Below the pieces are notes generated by a model. It was given only the letters and a program-made list of their open reading frames with translations. It was not told the DNA's origin and ran no database searches. The position numbers were made by a program, and so were the translations under genes. From Alternaria dauci (lineage: Eukaryota > Ascomycota > Dothideomycetes > Pleosporales > Pleosporaceae), in the NCBI RefSeq assembly GCF_042100115.1, contig NC_091273.1:4712001-4776000 (forward strand): a stretch of 64,000 bases of DNA, written 5' to 3'. Shown one piece after another: positions 1-11,786 of the stretch (within the stretch, counting starts at the first letter, position 1; each line of letters begins with the position of its first letter).

Positions 1-797
1 GAGGTGGCCCTGGGTCATCTTGCGCACACGCTGATGGACCAAGACCGCCTCTCCCCGCAGGCCTGGTGTGCACTGGGCAACGCGAGTTCCATAAACGGGC
101 AGCATGATGAGGCTGTCAAGTGCTTCTCTCGAGCTACCCAACTGGATCCAAAATTCGCCTATGCCTTCACCCTTCAAGGTCATGAGCATGTTGCGAACGA
201 AGAGTTTGACAAGGCAATGGCGGCCTATCGAAACGCAATCAGCGCGGACAACAGGCACTACAACGGCTGGTATGGCCTTGGAAATGTTTACGAGCGTCTG
301 GGCAAGTACGAAGTGGCTGAGAAGCACTACCGCGCGGCGGCGGAGATCAACCAGAACAACGCTATGCTGCTTGTCCGAGTAGGCTTGGTAAAGCTTCTCC
401 TCCACCCATTTGTCTGGCCAAAACTAACATTGCTGTACAGGTTCTCGACCGCATGAAGAAGACCGGGCCCGCACTCTTACAGTTCGAAAACGCAATCAAG
501 ATCGAACCGCGTTCCGTCATGGCCCGTTTCCGGAGATCGCAGGTTCTGCTCAAGTTGAATGAGCCACAAGAGGCTCTACATGAGCTGCTTTATCTCAAGG
601 ATGCCGCACCAGACGACCCCAACATCCACTTCCTGCTTGGTAGGTGTTACAAGAAATTGCGAGACCGTGCGAGCGCGATCCGACACCTTACGATTGCTAT
701 GAACCTGGATCCAAAGAGTCACGGCGTCATCAAGGAGGTCATGGAGAGCATAGATCAGGAAGATGATGGCACTTGGAGCAGTGAGGATGAAAACTAA
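1..797 (+). CDS. cdc27: Anaphase-promoting complex subunit 3 (CDC27), C-terminal part
   Basis: This is the 3' end of a gene that begins before the window. Exons are 1-378 and 441-797; the 62-nt intron 379-440 has a CTAAC branch point near 424 and joins in phase 0. The 244 visible residues are consecutive tetratricopeptide repeats (for example WCALGN, WYGLGNVYERLGKY and HFLLGRCYKKL segments at regular 34-residue spacing), followed by a short acidic tail ending in WSSEDEN. This pattern matches the C-terminal TPR superhelix of APC3/CDC27 (BimA in Aspergillus). In the family it forms part of the ubiquitin ligase that triggers anaphase and binds the IR tail of activators. The CDC27 call rests on the TPR pattern and the acidic end; another TPR protein is possible but less likely. 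Confidence 0.85.
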
Positions 798-1287
798 TGT
801 CCTCCTCTCCTTTGATCAAACCCCCTTTACGAACTGTACTCGAAATGACGCTTATCTCTACGACGACGCCCATCATCCTCATCCTTGTCTTTTAGCGCAT
901 ACCCTTTGGTTTCTACATGTACCTTTTTCTTCTTTCTATACCCATCATCATGGACTCTTGCATCGTGGGCGCATTGGGAAGTACGAATAGCAAAATCATG
1001 CATTTTGGATCGGCGTTTGGGAGAGACCGACGACTTGGACGCTGCCTAGTTGGGTGAGCGCGGAGATTGCATTGGTGTAGTTTTGAACGAAAGCGACCAC
1101 GATGATCATACCCTGGATGACCGTAGCTGTTTTTGGTAATCACCCTCTAGTCTTTCCTAGAGCCGAAGCACGATTTGCGCATTGTACTATATATCAAAAT
1201 GCATTGGGATATTTTTAACCTCTACATGCTGCTCCATCGATGATGGTGTCTTTCCTGGTATTTCACGTACAATTATCTGCCTTTTTC
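798..1287. other. Intergenic, convergent 3' ends
   Basis: This stretch lies between the stop codons of the CDC27 gene and the medium-chain reductase, which face each other. I see no credible coding frame and no structured RNA; it should hold both 3' UTRs. Confidence 0.6.
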
Positions 1288-2717
1288 TCACTTTAGCACA
1301 GCGACCAGTCGCCCTCCGCTAACCTCCCTCCGCCTCATCCGATCAAGACCCGCGTTGATGCCTCCTAGCCCATCAACCGTACCCACAACATCCGGCGGAA
1401 CCAGCAAGCCCTTGGCCAGTAACCGCTCACACCACGCACTGAGCGCTTCACCCACTTGCGGGACCTCGTGATATAGCTTGATGGGAACGCTATGCAGCAC
1501 TACCCCTGTTGGCGTGTCCCCTTTCGGCAGACCAGTCAACCCCACGAGATGGGATTTTTGGCCTGCGCAAGGAGCATCCAGGGGCGTGGACGGAGGTGTG
1601 GGTGGTTTACTATCCCGTCGTTTTGACGTTTTTGTATCATTTGTTGCTGCCATCTCTACAGGAGACGATGATGGCGAAGGTGGTGTCGGAGTCGCAAGAG
1701 CGTCGAGCAAATGTCTCGCTGTGTCCTTGCCCATGGTATCGAAGCCAAAGCGCGCGCCTCCTCTACCAGTGTTTGCTTTGATGACTTGAATCGCTCTTTG
1801 GGGATCGTGAGAGTCAACAACTAGATCTGGTGCAATGGCCTTGGTGGACGACAGCCTGGATCCATGTTTCGCGGCGTCAACGACCGAGATGATTTTGATA
1901 CCTGCAAGACGCGCTATTTGCGTCGTGATGTTTGCGCAGACTGAGCTTGCACCCCAGATGACTAGGTAGTCGCCGGCCCCAACACGTTCTTTCAGGTCAA
2001 TGCCGTGCAGACACTCTTGTTGTATATCAGTTGGGAGACTGCTGGGCTCGAGGTTGCGTACAATATCGAGAAGATTTGGTCCGGATTCTATGACGGAAAA
2101 ATCGAGGCCCATGCATATGCCCAGCGTGAGGGCGGCAGATACAAAAGCGACGCCTAGTATACTGCCCGAGTTTAGAGATATGCTTGGGGGGAGACGGATG
2201 GTGTTGAACGAGGATGCGACGCTGTATTCTTGGAATGCGGCTTTGCGCAGGTCGCGATAGTCTGTCGAGGGGATGAGGACAAGGTCTCCAACTTTGATGG
2301 GGCGAGATGGTGATGGGGTGGAAGGGACTTGGACTACTGTGCCAGCAAACTCGCGGCCGGATATGTATGGTAAGGTCGGAATGCCGAAGTTGTAGTCGCT
2401 AGTGGTTTGTCAATGGGTATAAGAATGAGATGTCAGGTTTGTGCTACCTACGGCGCCTTCCAGTCAATTGGGTTGAGCCCTGCTGCTTGCACTCTCACCA
2501 ATAACTCAGAATCTTGTTGGATCGTTGGTAGAGGGTGGTCGGTAGCGATGTCGTATGGTTGACGTATCGTATGCAGCTTCAATGCTGACTGTACTGCAGG
2601 TAGTGTGTCTTTGCCCTCTCTTTGCTGGACTTCGTCATGTGTTTTGTGTCTTTTCGACACGTTGTCCGTCGAGAGCACCCCGGAGTTGCTGCATGCTCGT
2701 TTGGTTCGCAACTTCAT
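1288..2717 (-). CDS. Medium-chain (quinone/enoyl) reductase, zinc-type ADH-like
   Basis: Two exons, 2452-2717 and 1288-2398, with a 53-nt intron 2399-2451 joined in phase 2 (KAP then DYNFG). They give 458 residues. The N-terminal half has the GroES-like fold signature of MDR enzymes (VRVQAAGLNPIDWK, then YISGREFAGTVVQVP). The second half carries the nucleotide-binding segment VIWGASSVCANITTQIARLAG and the FDTMGKDTARHLL region. Such proteins reduce C=C bonds or quinones with NADPH; stand-alone members include trans-acting enoyl reductases of polyketide pathways. A low-complexity Pro/Ser/Thr insertion sits in the C-terminal half (about 1580-1700), which is unusual for the family. The zinc ligands of true alcohol dehydrogenases are not evident. 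It diverges from the NtaA-type monooxygenase at 3262, so co-regulation is possible. Confidence 0.85.
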
Positions 2718-3261
2718 TGTATTTTAAAAATCCAGATTGGTTGGAATTCCCACCATTGGTGTTGGTGACAGATGAATGCAAGACGGAGTAGAGCCGCATT
2801 GGATGCTGATGCTTGAGATGATTGCATGCCTCCAACTGTCAAAACTCCAACTCGCCGACCTCCAACTCTCGGATTCCCAAGTTTGCACTTTCCGGAAGCA
2901 TGCGCGTCGATCTTCTGAATGGGTACGAAGAGCTCCACTACTCCGCGCTGTTTGTGTAAGGCGGAGCAATGACAATCGCCATTGCGGGTTCGGATGGCAC
3001 AATGCAAGTGGTCGGCAGGTCCCCACATCTACCACCCCAACATGTCGTAGCGTAATGTAGTCGTGCGGAGCCTAGATAGAAGGCCCTATATCGGAGATAA
3101 ATATGTAGTTATTATGGTACTTCGGGTATGGCATGATGCCATCTCACGGATAAGCGATCACGTTTGAAAGGGTTCAAAGCACATCATCGCCTCTCAGAAC
3201 CAAGACACTCCTTCCACTCGACACCATTCGATACAACACAAAGATACCGGCCATAGCGACA
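2718..3261. promoter_or_regulatory. Divergent promoter region between reductase and monooxygenase
   Basis: The 544-bp spacer separates two divergent start codons. It contains three CTCCAACT units starting at 2830, 2845 and 2860, that is, an exact 15-bp spacing, which could be binding sites. TCCGGA (2892-2897) and other CGG triplets occur but no clear palindromic zinc-cluster site was recognised. Confidence 0.4.
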
Positions 3262-5036
3262 ATGGCAAAAAGAGTCCGAGAAAATGGAAATGGCGAGACG
3301 AAAAATGCAAAGCCAAAGATTGGTGCGGGCAAGAAGCTAATCATCAATGCCTTTGTTGAGATGTGTAAGTCCACGTGACGATGCCTCAAGAGGCCAATCA
3401 TCCTATCTCGGTAGCAGTTCGATTGATTAGAATTCGTCATTGGCTGACAAGTCACCTCCAACAGGTAGTGGTCATCAGTCCCCAGGCTTGTGGAGACATC
3501 CTGATGATCGTTCGCATGAGTTCAATAACGTCGAGCACTGGGTAGACCTCGCGAGGCTGCTTGAGGAAGCCAAGATTCATGGCATCTTCGTGGCCGACGT
3601 GCTCGGTGGATATGATGTTTACAACGGCAATCTTGATGCTGCGAAGATCTCAGGCGCACAATGGCCAGTCAACGAGCCTTTGGCTGTTGTAAGTGCAATG
3701 GCTGCAGCAACCAAGAGCATTGGGTTCGGTGTAACTGTTTCGACAACGTATGAACAGCCGTATCACCTTGCTCGGAGGCTATCGACTATTGACCATCTTT
3801 CCAAGGGAAGGTAAGATAGCCAAGATTCCAATCCTCGTCGGGAATTGACATCATCTAGACTCGGTTGGAATGTAAGGAGAACTTACTTTCTTGACAAGTT
3901 CATGATTGACGTTGTTTACAGATCGTGACAAGCTATCTTGACTCGGCTGCACGTAATATGGGTATGAAAGAGCAGTTACCGGTTGGTATCGTCGCTCCAT
4001 TTTGAGGTATGCTGCTGACAAAATCCAGCACGACGAGCGCTATGCCCAGGCTGAGGAATACGTCAAAGTCATGTACAAGCTCCTAGAGTCATCTTGGAGA
4101 GATGACGCAGTTGTGTTGGATCGGAAGAAGGGCGTATATACGGTGCCTGATCGCGTGCGTGAGATCAACCACAGCGGGAAGTATTTCAACGTGCCCGGCC
4201 CTCATATTTGCCAACCAAGCCCGCAACGCACACCTCTGATTCTCCAGGCGGGTGCATCGAAAGCAGGTAAGAGCTTCGCAGCTCAGAACGCAGAAGCAAT
4301 CTTTGTATCCGCCCATGCGCCGGAGGTCTGTGCAAAGAACATCGCGGAGATCCGACAGATTGCTTCGTCACAATTCGGTCGGGACGGAAAGAACATCAAA
4401 TTTCTTGCTCTTGTTACTCCGATCATTGGGCGCACCGAAGAAGAGGCCCAGGCTAAACTTGCAGATTATCGACGATATGCGTCTTTGGATGGTGCGCTGG
4501 CGCTGTTTTGTGGTTGGACTGGGATTGACCTTGGGAAGTATGGAGACGACGAAGAACTGCGACACGTGGAGAGCAATGCTGTGCGGTCTACTGTTGAAGG
4601 TTATGCTCGCTTTTCCCCTGGAACCTCGAAATGGACGAAACACACTGTGGCGGAACACGTGAGCATCGGCGGCAACGGCCCTATTCTTGTTGGCACTCCA
4701 TCGCAAGTGGCAGACGGTCTGCAAACTTGGGTTGACGAAGCTGACATTGACGGTTTCAACGTGGTGAGTTATGTCCGATTCCTGCAGCAAGGTTGATATT
4801 GATGAACACAGGCGTATGCTCTCTTTCCACAGTCCTTCAAAGACGTCATTGAGTTGCTACTTCCAGAGCTCAAAAAGCGGGGCTTATTCTGGGACGATTA
4901 CGCTGTACCCGGTGGCACTTATCGGGAAAACTTCTATGCGAAGAAGGGGCAGAAGGGTCCGCTCGAGGAACACGTGGCGTCGACGTACCGCTGGAAGGCT
5001 GGAGTTGATGCTAAAGACCATGTTATCCCACAGTGA
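3262..5036 (+). CDS. FMN-dependent monooxygenase, NtaA/SnaA/DszA family (luciferase-like)
   Basis: Six exons: 3262-3364, 3465-3810, 3859-3871 (only 13 nt), 3922-3981, 4029-4763, 4812-5036, giving 493 residues. The joined protein reads INAFVEMCSGHQSPGLWRHP at the start, DVYNG and WPVNEP in the middle, LGWNIVTSYLDSAARNMG across the microexon, then HDERYAQAEEYV and PQRTPLILQAGASKAGKSFA. These are hallmarks of the nitrilotriacetate monooxygenase component A subgroup of bacterial-luciferase-like enzymes. Members use reduced FMN supplied by a separate reductase to oxidise N-, S- or C-containing organic substrates. The substrate here is unknown. It lies upstream of a Baeyer-Villiger-type monooxygenase and a transporter on the same strand. 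No partner flavin reductase is visible beside it. The start was chosen as the first in-frame ATG of exon 1. Confidence 0.9.
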
Positions 5037-5553
5037 AGCCACCTTGTATCATTGTAGAAATTTCCAAAGATAGAGATGTCAGACACTCTCCAGTCTCTCA
5101 TCGATAAATGATGTGCATAACAGATATACGCAACATCCTTTAAAACGTGCGTTACTACACACCATAATTTTAGGAAATGTCTTGCTCGGCGGACATATTC
5201 CGCGGAAGCTGTATGGTCCCGGTCCCACCTCGCTTTACCTAGCCGCTACTCCAATTCCGGGGGCGGGATGTAGCTTGAATGCAGGGGAGCGATCACGACA
5301 TCTATGGTGGTTGATAGGGCGCGATTTCGACAGCGAGTGGAGAAAAGACGTGCTTACACTTCGGTACGACCGGCTCTACGAGCCCGGAACAGATAGCGGA
5401 TCTAATGGCGTCTTACGGCTTTGGTCGTCTCCAAGAGACTTCGCGATAACGAGACGGCTTACGCCAGGGCTTTAAAGCCTTGCAGAGAAAGCTTTGTGCA
5501 GTGAGAGGATATCCTCTCAGAAGAAGCGAAGAACTTATCTCGCAGATTACACG
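5037..5553. other. Intergenic, promoter of the flavin monooxygenase
   Basis: The stretch between two same-strand genes. A 120-codon open frame (5113-5475) has no recognisable composition or domain and is most likely chance in a GC-rich spacer. Confidence 0.5.
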
Positions 5554-7479
5554 ATGGCGCCAAGCCCTGTCTTACCCGGTTCGCTCAAGCCAACCGCTGC
5601 TGGGCCGGAATCAACACCAGCGCGACGCGTAGCACAGCTTACAGAACACCTCGCGCTATCGGAAGGCATCGAACAGGCTGGAGCCCAGACTGTCACGCCA
5701 ACTCCGTATCCAGTTTCGAATTTGAAGTTGGATCCGAGCCGTTACATCGATAACATACGGAAAGTCAGCGTCGCAGTCATCGGTGCTGGTATATCCGGTA
5801 TCAATGCCGGCATTCTTTTGCCTGCCAAAGTGCCGGGTATAGAATTGACTATTTTCGAGAAAAACCACGATGTCGTAAGTGCGTTGCAATATTCATCCCA
5901 TGAGTGGGCTGACAACATATAGAGCGGCACGTGGCTTGAAAACGTTTATCCCGGCGTGCGATGTGACATTCCAGCGCATGTATACCAAGCGACATACTCA
6001 CCCAACACTCAGTGGTCTGAGATTTTTGCACGAGGTGCTGAGATTCGCGACTACTGGCAGGCACAAGCTAGGAAACACGACGTCTACAGATACGTCAAAC
6101 TTCAGCATCGCGTCGACGAAGCAGAATGGGATGACACGCAATCCAAATGGCGGGTGACAGTGCACAATCTCAAAGATGGAACCACGTCAACAAGCAGTTT
6201 TGATTTTGTCATCACCGCCATTGGCCGATTTAATCAGTGGAAGTTACCCGACTATCCGGGCCTGAACGACTACCAAGGCCATTTGAGACACACATCGAAT
6301 TGGGATACTTCGTTTGATCCAACAAACAAGAAAATCGCTGTAATCGGAAATGGAGCAAGTGGTATACAGGTCGTGCCGAATCTGCAGCCCATTGCAAAAC
6401 ACGTCACTCATTTCGTTCGCAACCCAACTTGGATCGCAACATCGTGGGCAGGCGATGAGCGAACTTTTGAACCTCAGCCATACACCGAAGAGCAGCGCAG
6501 AGCTTTCGAAGATCCCGAGAAATATCTGGCCTTCCGAAAAGACATCGAAGACAGGTACTGGAAAGGAATTCGAGCCATGATCCGTGGGACTACTGAGAAC
6601 GAAGGCATGCGGGAGCAGTTTATTGAAGTTATGAAGAAGCGAGTAGCGAAGAAGCCCGAATTGCTTGATGGGTTAATACCAGATTTCGCACCGCACTGCA
6701 GGCGGCTCACTCCAGGCCCTGGCTACTTGGAGTCTCTCACTGAAGACAATGTGGAACTTGTCAAGACGCCTATCAAGCGTTTCACCTCTGGAGGCATCGA
6801 GACGGTGGATGGCAAAACATTTGAATTTGACGCGATACTCTGCGCGACCGGAGCCAATACCGACCTCGTTCCACCATTCTCGATCAAGTCCCGAGGGATA
6901 GATCTGCATGAAGCCTGGAAGCCTGGGGGTAAATGGGGATTCCCATATACATACTTTGGGCTGGCTACGCCTGGTTTTCCCAATCTGTTCTTCTTGGCTG
7001 GACCCCACGCTACCGGTCCTTCGGGTACGGTGCCGCATGGCGTAGAGACTTCGCTCGCATACTTCGCGCAAGTATTTCGCAAGGTTTCTTCCCAAGGTTA
7101 CAAGTCTATAGTGCCATCCAAGGAGGCGACAGATGACTTTGTCGACTATAGTGATGCCTTCTTCCCGACTACAGTCTTGACTGATAATTGTTCGTCTTGG
7201 AACAACGGCGGCGTTCCTGGACAACGCATCCATGGTTTGTGGCCCGGTTCAGCTGCGCATTTCACAATTGCCAGACGGCAGCCACGTTGGGAAGATTTCG
7301 AGTTTGAGCGAGAGCATAAAGGCAATCGCTTTGCTTACTTTGGCAACGGTTACACTGAAGCAGAGCTGGACGATTCGACTGACTTGACGTCATATCTTAG
7401 GGCCCCTGGCCAAGAAGTAGATCTTAGAGACCTTCATGAACGCTGGTGGGATGTTCCCGGTGCAGAGAAGAAGGCATAG
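5554..7479 (+). CDS. FAD/NADPH flavoprotein monooxygenase, Baeyer-Villiger type
   Basis: Exons 5554-5874 and 5923-7479 (48-nt intron, phase 0) give 625 residues. The FAD Rossmann motif VIGAGISG lies near residues 75-82, and the second nucleotide-binding motif VIGNGASGIQVVP follows later. Between them YQGHLRHTSNWD fits the Baeyer-Villiger fingerprint FxGxxxHTxxWP/D with Y for F. The GTWLENVYPGVRCDIP segment after the intron is typical of cyclohexanone/steroid monooxygenase relatives. These enzymes insert oxygen beside a ketone carbonyl to make esters or lactones. The substrate cannot be told from sequence. An in-frame ATG at 5494 would add 20 residues; I prefer 5554 because the added residues show no family similarity. 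Neighbours suggest a catabolic or tailoring role. Confidence 0.9.
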
Positions 7480-8181
7480 ATACTCCTATCAAACTACAAA
7501 ACAACCGAGCCTGGATGCATTCGGCTTAAGATACCCTGCTTCCGCAACGGTTCAACAAGAAAGTTCTTTGGCACACTATCTCTACAAACGGTGATCATAT
7601 CTGTGACAGGAACCATAGCGTTGGGTTTTCAACGCAGCCCACGCTATCTCTTGTTCCAAGATATACCCATCCCAGTTGCAAATCTTTGCACATGGCTCAC
7701 AATTTTGGAAACTAATTGCGTGATTCTGCTATTGTTCTTATCGGGGTTCAACACTTATCAACCAGGTCTTACTTCGCGCTTACGCACCAGTTCTCCACTG
7801 TTGGGGTAGTTGTCCCGCAATGCGTCGTCAGGTAGCTCCAAGATGACGTGCTATCCTACCATCATGCCGCTATACGCTTCCTCCGAAGTAAGACCGGGAT
7901 AGCATTCAATGGTGCTTCTCCTTGGGCTTGAGCCTATCTCAACCGCTTAGAGTTATGTTTCGGGAATACCGCGAACCCGGCTCAACAAGATTTCAGTCTA
8001 GTTGACTCAGGCCTTCTTGCGAGCAGGGGATATCCACATGGGTAGTCGTACTAATGTCATATGATACGAGACGACATTGTGCCGTGAGTTGCTATATCTA
8101 TTCGTCCTTTGGTATACGCCTGAATTAAAAAGATCGTGGGTTTCATACATCCGGTGTCGTCATACTAGAGAAGCAGCGAGT
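7480..8181. other. Intergenic spacer with a 12-bp inverted repeat
   Basis: Spacer between two same-strand genes. GGTCTTACTTCG at 7765-7776 is repeated as its exact reverse complement at 7884-7895; arms are 107 bp apart. No credible gene was seen. Confidence 0.45.
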
Positions 8182-9757
8182 ATGACCAGCTCAGAGAATT
8201 CCATCGAATATGGCAACGATGAAGGAGTTGAGAAGCGAGACTACCCAGGTAAGCTCCTACAAGGCTAGACAAACAGGCACCGCCAACTCACTAAGAATAG
8301 TCAAGTGGTATCGATCTACCTTCTTCAACATGACTATCCTGGGACTTTGCAACTTCAGTGCACCAGGTATCTGGGGTGCCATGAATAGTCTTGGTGCTGG
8401 CGGAGCGCAATCGCCACACCTCGTCAACGCAGGCAATGCGCTCACATTCTGTCTTATGGTTGTGAGCTGCTATTTTAGCAGTGTGATGGTGCATTACATT
8501 GGTATCAAAGGGGCACTAATATTTGGAACGTAAGTGGAGACACCTTCCGGACGAACAACAGTCCTGATAATAGCAACAGCATCGGCTACGCTCCCTACGC
8601 AGCAGCACTTTACACGAACAACCGATTCGGAACAGAGTGGTTTATATATCTTGGTTCTTCACTTTGCGGCATCTCAGCAGGTGTCTTTTGGATGGCCGAA
8701 GCCGCGATCGCTATCGCATACCCGGAGCCTTGGAACAAGGGAAAAGCACTTGGATATTGGCTCACGTACCGTCTTGCTGGCCAGATCCTTGGAGGAGCTA
8801 TCAATCTTGGCCTCAACGCAGATCGCGATGAAGCTGGTAAAGTCACATATACGGTGTACTTGATCTTCATCGCTTTGCAGTGCGTTGGGCCGGTAGTAGG
8901 ACTATTCTTGAACCGCCCCAGCCAGGTTCAGAGAAAAGATGGTAAGAAAGTGAGCCTAGCTATCTTGGAAAATCCTTGGTTCGAAATCAAGGAAACTGGT
9001 AGGCTCTTTCTCACCAGGCGCTTCCTACTCATCCTCCTTTGGATCGGTCAAGCTGTCTTCGCTGAAGCAGTGTTTTTCACCTATCTCGCCTGTAAGTAGT
9101 AACAGCATGTACCCCCGGCGAGTATCAAGGTCATTCGTCATTAACTCGCAAACAGTATGGTTCTCCGTGCGTGCCCGCGCACTCGGATCTTTGCTCTCTG
9201 GCATCATCGCAGTGACCACGGGAAATATCCTCGGCCAGTACCTCGACCGAACCAAAATACCTCTGCGAACTCGTGCACGTAGTGCGTTCTGGGTCATTGT
9301 TGTTTTGCAAGGCGCCTGGTGGCTCTGGGCCACAATACTCGTTACTGAGTTCCGCGACACACAACCAACATACGATTGGGTCTCGTCTGGCTTTGGCCGC
9401 GCTTTTGCCGTCTTCATATTCCTGACCGCGGGTTTCCAGATGAACTACCTCTTCCTCTACTTCATGATCGGCCAGATAGCGGCAGACGAACCCGAAGTTA
9501 TTCGCTATGCTGCATTGTTGAGAGGAACTGAGAGTGGTTGGCAGGCTGTTAGTTATGGCATCACAAGTGTGACACTGTTTGCTGAGGTTGGGGCTGTTTA
9601 TTGGAACTTTGCGCTATGGGGCACGGCGGTCTTACCCGCATGGTTGGTCTTGAAGGAGTTTGGTGCTGAAAAGGTACCAAGCGCGCAGGCTGTCGAGAGT
9701 GGATCAGAGAGCTACGATCAGCATGTGGAAGAGCCTGCAAAAGGTGTATTAAGTTGA
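8182..9757 (+). CDS. UNC93-like major facilitator membrane protein
   Basis: Four exons, 8182-8248, 8301-8529, 8580-9091 and 9156-9757, give 469 residues. After a short hydrophilic N-terminus the protein holds about eleven to twelve hydrophobic segments. Family-typical stretches are FNMTILGLCNFSAPGIWGAM, GYAPYAAALYTNN, SAGVFWMAEAAIAIAYP and FLYFMIGQIAADEPE. Fungal UNC93-like (DUF895) proteins are plasma or organelle membrane transporters of the MFS fold with mostly unknown substrates. It is third in a same-strand run after two flavin monooxygenases, so import of their substrate or export of a product is a reasonable inference. All introns are 50-64 nt with canonical ends. Confidence 0.88.
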
Positions 9758-10458
9758 TTGCCTTATTGCGTATAATAAGGCTGGTTGAAGATGAGGATGG
9801 AAACTGCAGCCGTTTTGTCACCTAAGAAGAAAATTGACATAGAATACCTAAGTCCATGCTTCTCACATCGTATAAAAAATTAGCCATGCCCACACAAGCC
9901 ATCTCGAAATAATGTTTCCCTTCTGGGAAAGACTGGACCAGCATGGATGTAAGCATTTCGGAGGTTTTCTAGGCCTTGGCTTGGAGGCTGAGGATAATTT
10001 ATTCTGAACGACCACTAGAGTATTGTTGGAGCGCAAGCTGCACCTGCACGAATGGGACAGGAGAAGGCCGGGTATGATTGGAGCACTAGTTTAGGGGCGA
10101 CAGTATGTAACCAGACAAGACATCCAAGCTCACGTGATTGTGGACCAGTATATGACGGAACTGGTCGGGCTGTGTAAACGGTGCGTAGAGGTTTGCGAGT
10201 ACATGCGTCTGTGTAGGTTTCTGAGAGAGGACACGCATTCTGGGTGTGATTCCCTAATGCGCGCAAGCGATGCGATGCGTGGCGGTTGAAGACTGCCAAG
10301 TCTTGTCTCAGCAACCAATCGGGGAGAGTCGGTGGTCGCGGAATCGTCGGGTCGGCCTCTGTCTGTTCTCCAGAGCTCCCCGCCGCTTTCCTTCCTCGTC
10401 CCTCTCCCCTACCTTTTGCTTTTCCTATAAAGTCGTCCATCTCTCGTAAAGGCCGACA
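9758..10458. promoter_or_regulatory. Spacer with TATA box and pyrimidine tract before cbr1
   Basis: A C/T-rich tract at about 10380-10426 is followed by TATAAAG at 10427-10433, only about 30 bp before the cbr1 ATG. Such an arrangement is common in strongly expressed fungal genes and implies a very short 5' UTR or a different initiator. The rest of the spacer (9758-10380) shows no gene. Confidence 0.5.
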
Positions 10459-11313
10459 ATGCCATCCCTCATGGAGCTGCTGCCTCTGGCCGTGGCGTTT
10501 GCCGCTATCATCGGCGGTTTCCTCTGGTACAGCAGCAGTAGCGGTGGGAGCCGCAAGGTGCTAAAGCCGACGGAATTTCAAGAATTCAAACTCTCAGAGA
10601 AGACTGTCCTCTCTCATAATACAGCCATCTACCGCCTCGACCTTCCACGCCCCACCGACATACTTGGTCTTCCCATTGGCCAGCACATCTCTCTCGCCGC
10701 TACTATCGAAGGCCAGCCGAAAGAAGTCGTACGCTCATACACGCCGATTACATCCGACGAAGACAAGGGCCATGTCGACCTCCTCATCAAGTCATACCCC
10801 ACCGGCAACATCTCCAAGCACGTCGCGGGCTTGAAGATCGGAGACACAATCAAGGTCAAGGGCCCCAAGGGCGCCATGGTCTACACACCCAACATGGTCA
10901 GGCACTTTGGTATGATTGCTGGTGGCACTGGTATCACACCCATGCTACAGATCGCCAAGGCTATCATGCGTGGCCGCTCCACAGGTGACAAGACAGCCGT
11001 CGACCTCATTTTCGCCAACGTCAACCCCGAAGACATTCTGCTCAAGGACGACCTCGATGCGCTAGCGGCCAAGGACCCCAAGTTCAATGTCCACTACGTT
11101 CTGAACAACCCACCCGAGAACTGGACCGGTGGCACTGGCTTCGTCACTGCCGACATGATCAAGGAGAAGCTGCCAGCACCTGCAGACGACGTCAAGATCC
11201 TCATCTGCGGACCACCTCCTATGGTCGCCGCCATGAAGAAGGCGACCGAGAGTCTGGGCTACGCCAAGGCGAGGCCAGTCAGCAAGCTGGAAGATCAGGT
11301 CTTCTGCTTCTAG
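10459..11313 (+). CDS. cbr1: NADH-cytochrome b5 reductase (microsomal type)
   Basis: Single exon, 284 residues. An N-terminal hydrophobic anchor (residues 4-24, [20 protein letters not shown]) precedes the FAD-binding domain with RSYTPIT at 92-98. The NAD-binding domain follows with [14 protein letters not shown] near 151-164 and CGPPPM near 245-250; the C-terminus is the family-typical QVFCF. The enzyme passes electrons from NADH through FAD to cytochrome b5 for fatty-acid desaturation, sterol synthesis and P450 support, at the ER or outer mitochondrial membrane. Its length is normal and it lacks introns, unlike most neighbours. It follows a flavin-enzyme block but is a housekeeping gene and probably not part of it. 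Confidence 0.95.
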   Translation: MPSLMELLPLAVAFAAIIGGFLWYSSSSGGSRKVLKPTEFQEFKLSEKTVLSHNTAIYRLDLPRPTDILGLPIGQHISLAATIEGQPKEVVRSYTPITSDEDKGHVDLLIKSYPTGNISKHVAGLKIGDTIKVKGPKGAMVYTPNMVRHFGMIAGGTGITPMLQIAKAIMRGRSTGDKTAVDLIFANVNPEDILLKDDLDALAAKDPKFNVHYVLNNPPENWTGGTGFVTADMIKEKLPAPADDVKILICGPPPMVAAMKKATESLGYAKARPVSKLEDQVFCF

Positions 11314-11786
11314 GCATTGGAAACGCTATATCGCCACATGTATAATTTAAGATTCTACATACCCACGAATTGATGCTGGAACAGTTTACCAATCACACCT
11401 CAAACAAGCCTCGAGTTCAAACTTGTTGCAAGTCTAATGCTTTGTCCGCTGCCTCGGCTATGCTGGTGCGATTACTGATACGACTCTCTGGGCAAGTACG
11501 ACAGGCCACGTAAGACACGTAGTATACGCTGATGCATTGGGCCTACTCGCTTCATTATACACGAATTTTGTACCACTGCTCTTGTGACTGGTCATCTATA
11601 GAAGATCGTTGCAATGAAGTAGAAAAGCAATTCACCAATTATTATAAATGTTAACTCTCCAAGCCCAATGCAACGTCCAAAAGGTATAAACGTCCAAAAG
11701 TGCATACTTCCAACCCGAAACGCCTTGCGAAAAACAACAACAGAGACGAGTGAGAACCGGACCTGGGGGTATCAAGTCTAGCAGCC
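11314..11786. other. Intergenic, convergent 3' ends
   Basis: Region between the cbr1 stop and the end of the open frame downstream of myosin. It is moderately AT-rich, with no coding frame of note and no structured RNA recognised. Confidence 0.55.

Noticed and set aside
5113..5475. 120-codon plus-strand frame before the Baeyer-Villiger-type gene
   Set aside because: No protein-like periodicity or motif; lies where a promoter is expected.
7765..7895. 12-bp perfect inverted repeat
   Set aside because: Arms are short and 107 bp apart; expected by chance in a window of this size, so not scored as a finding.
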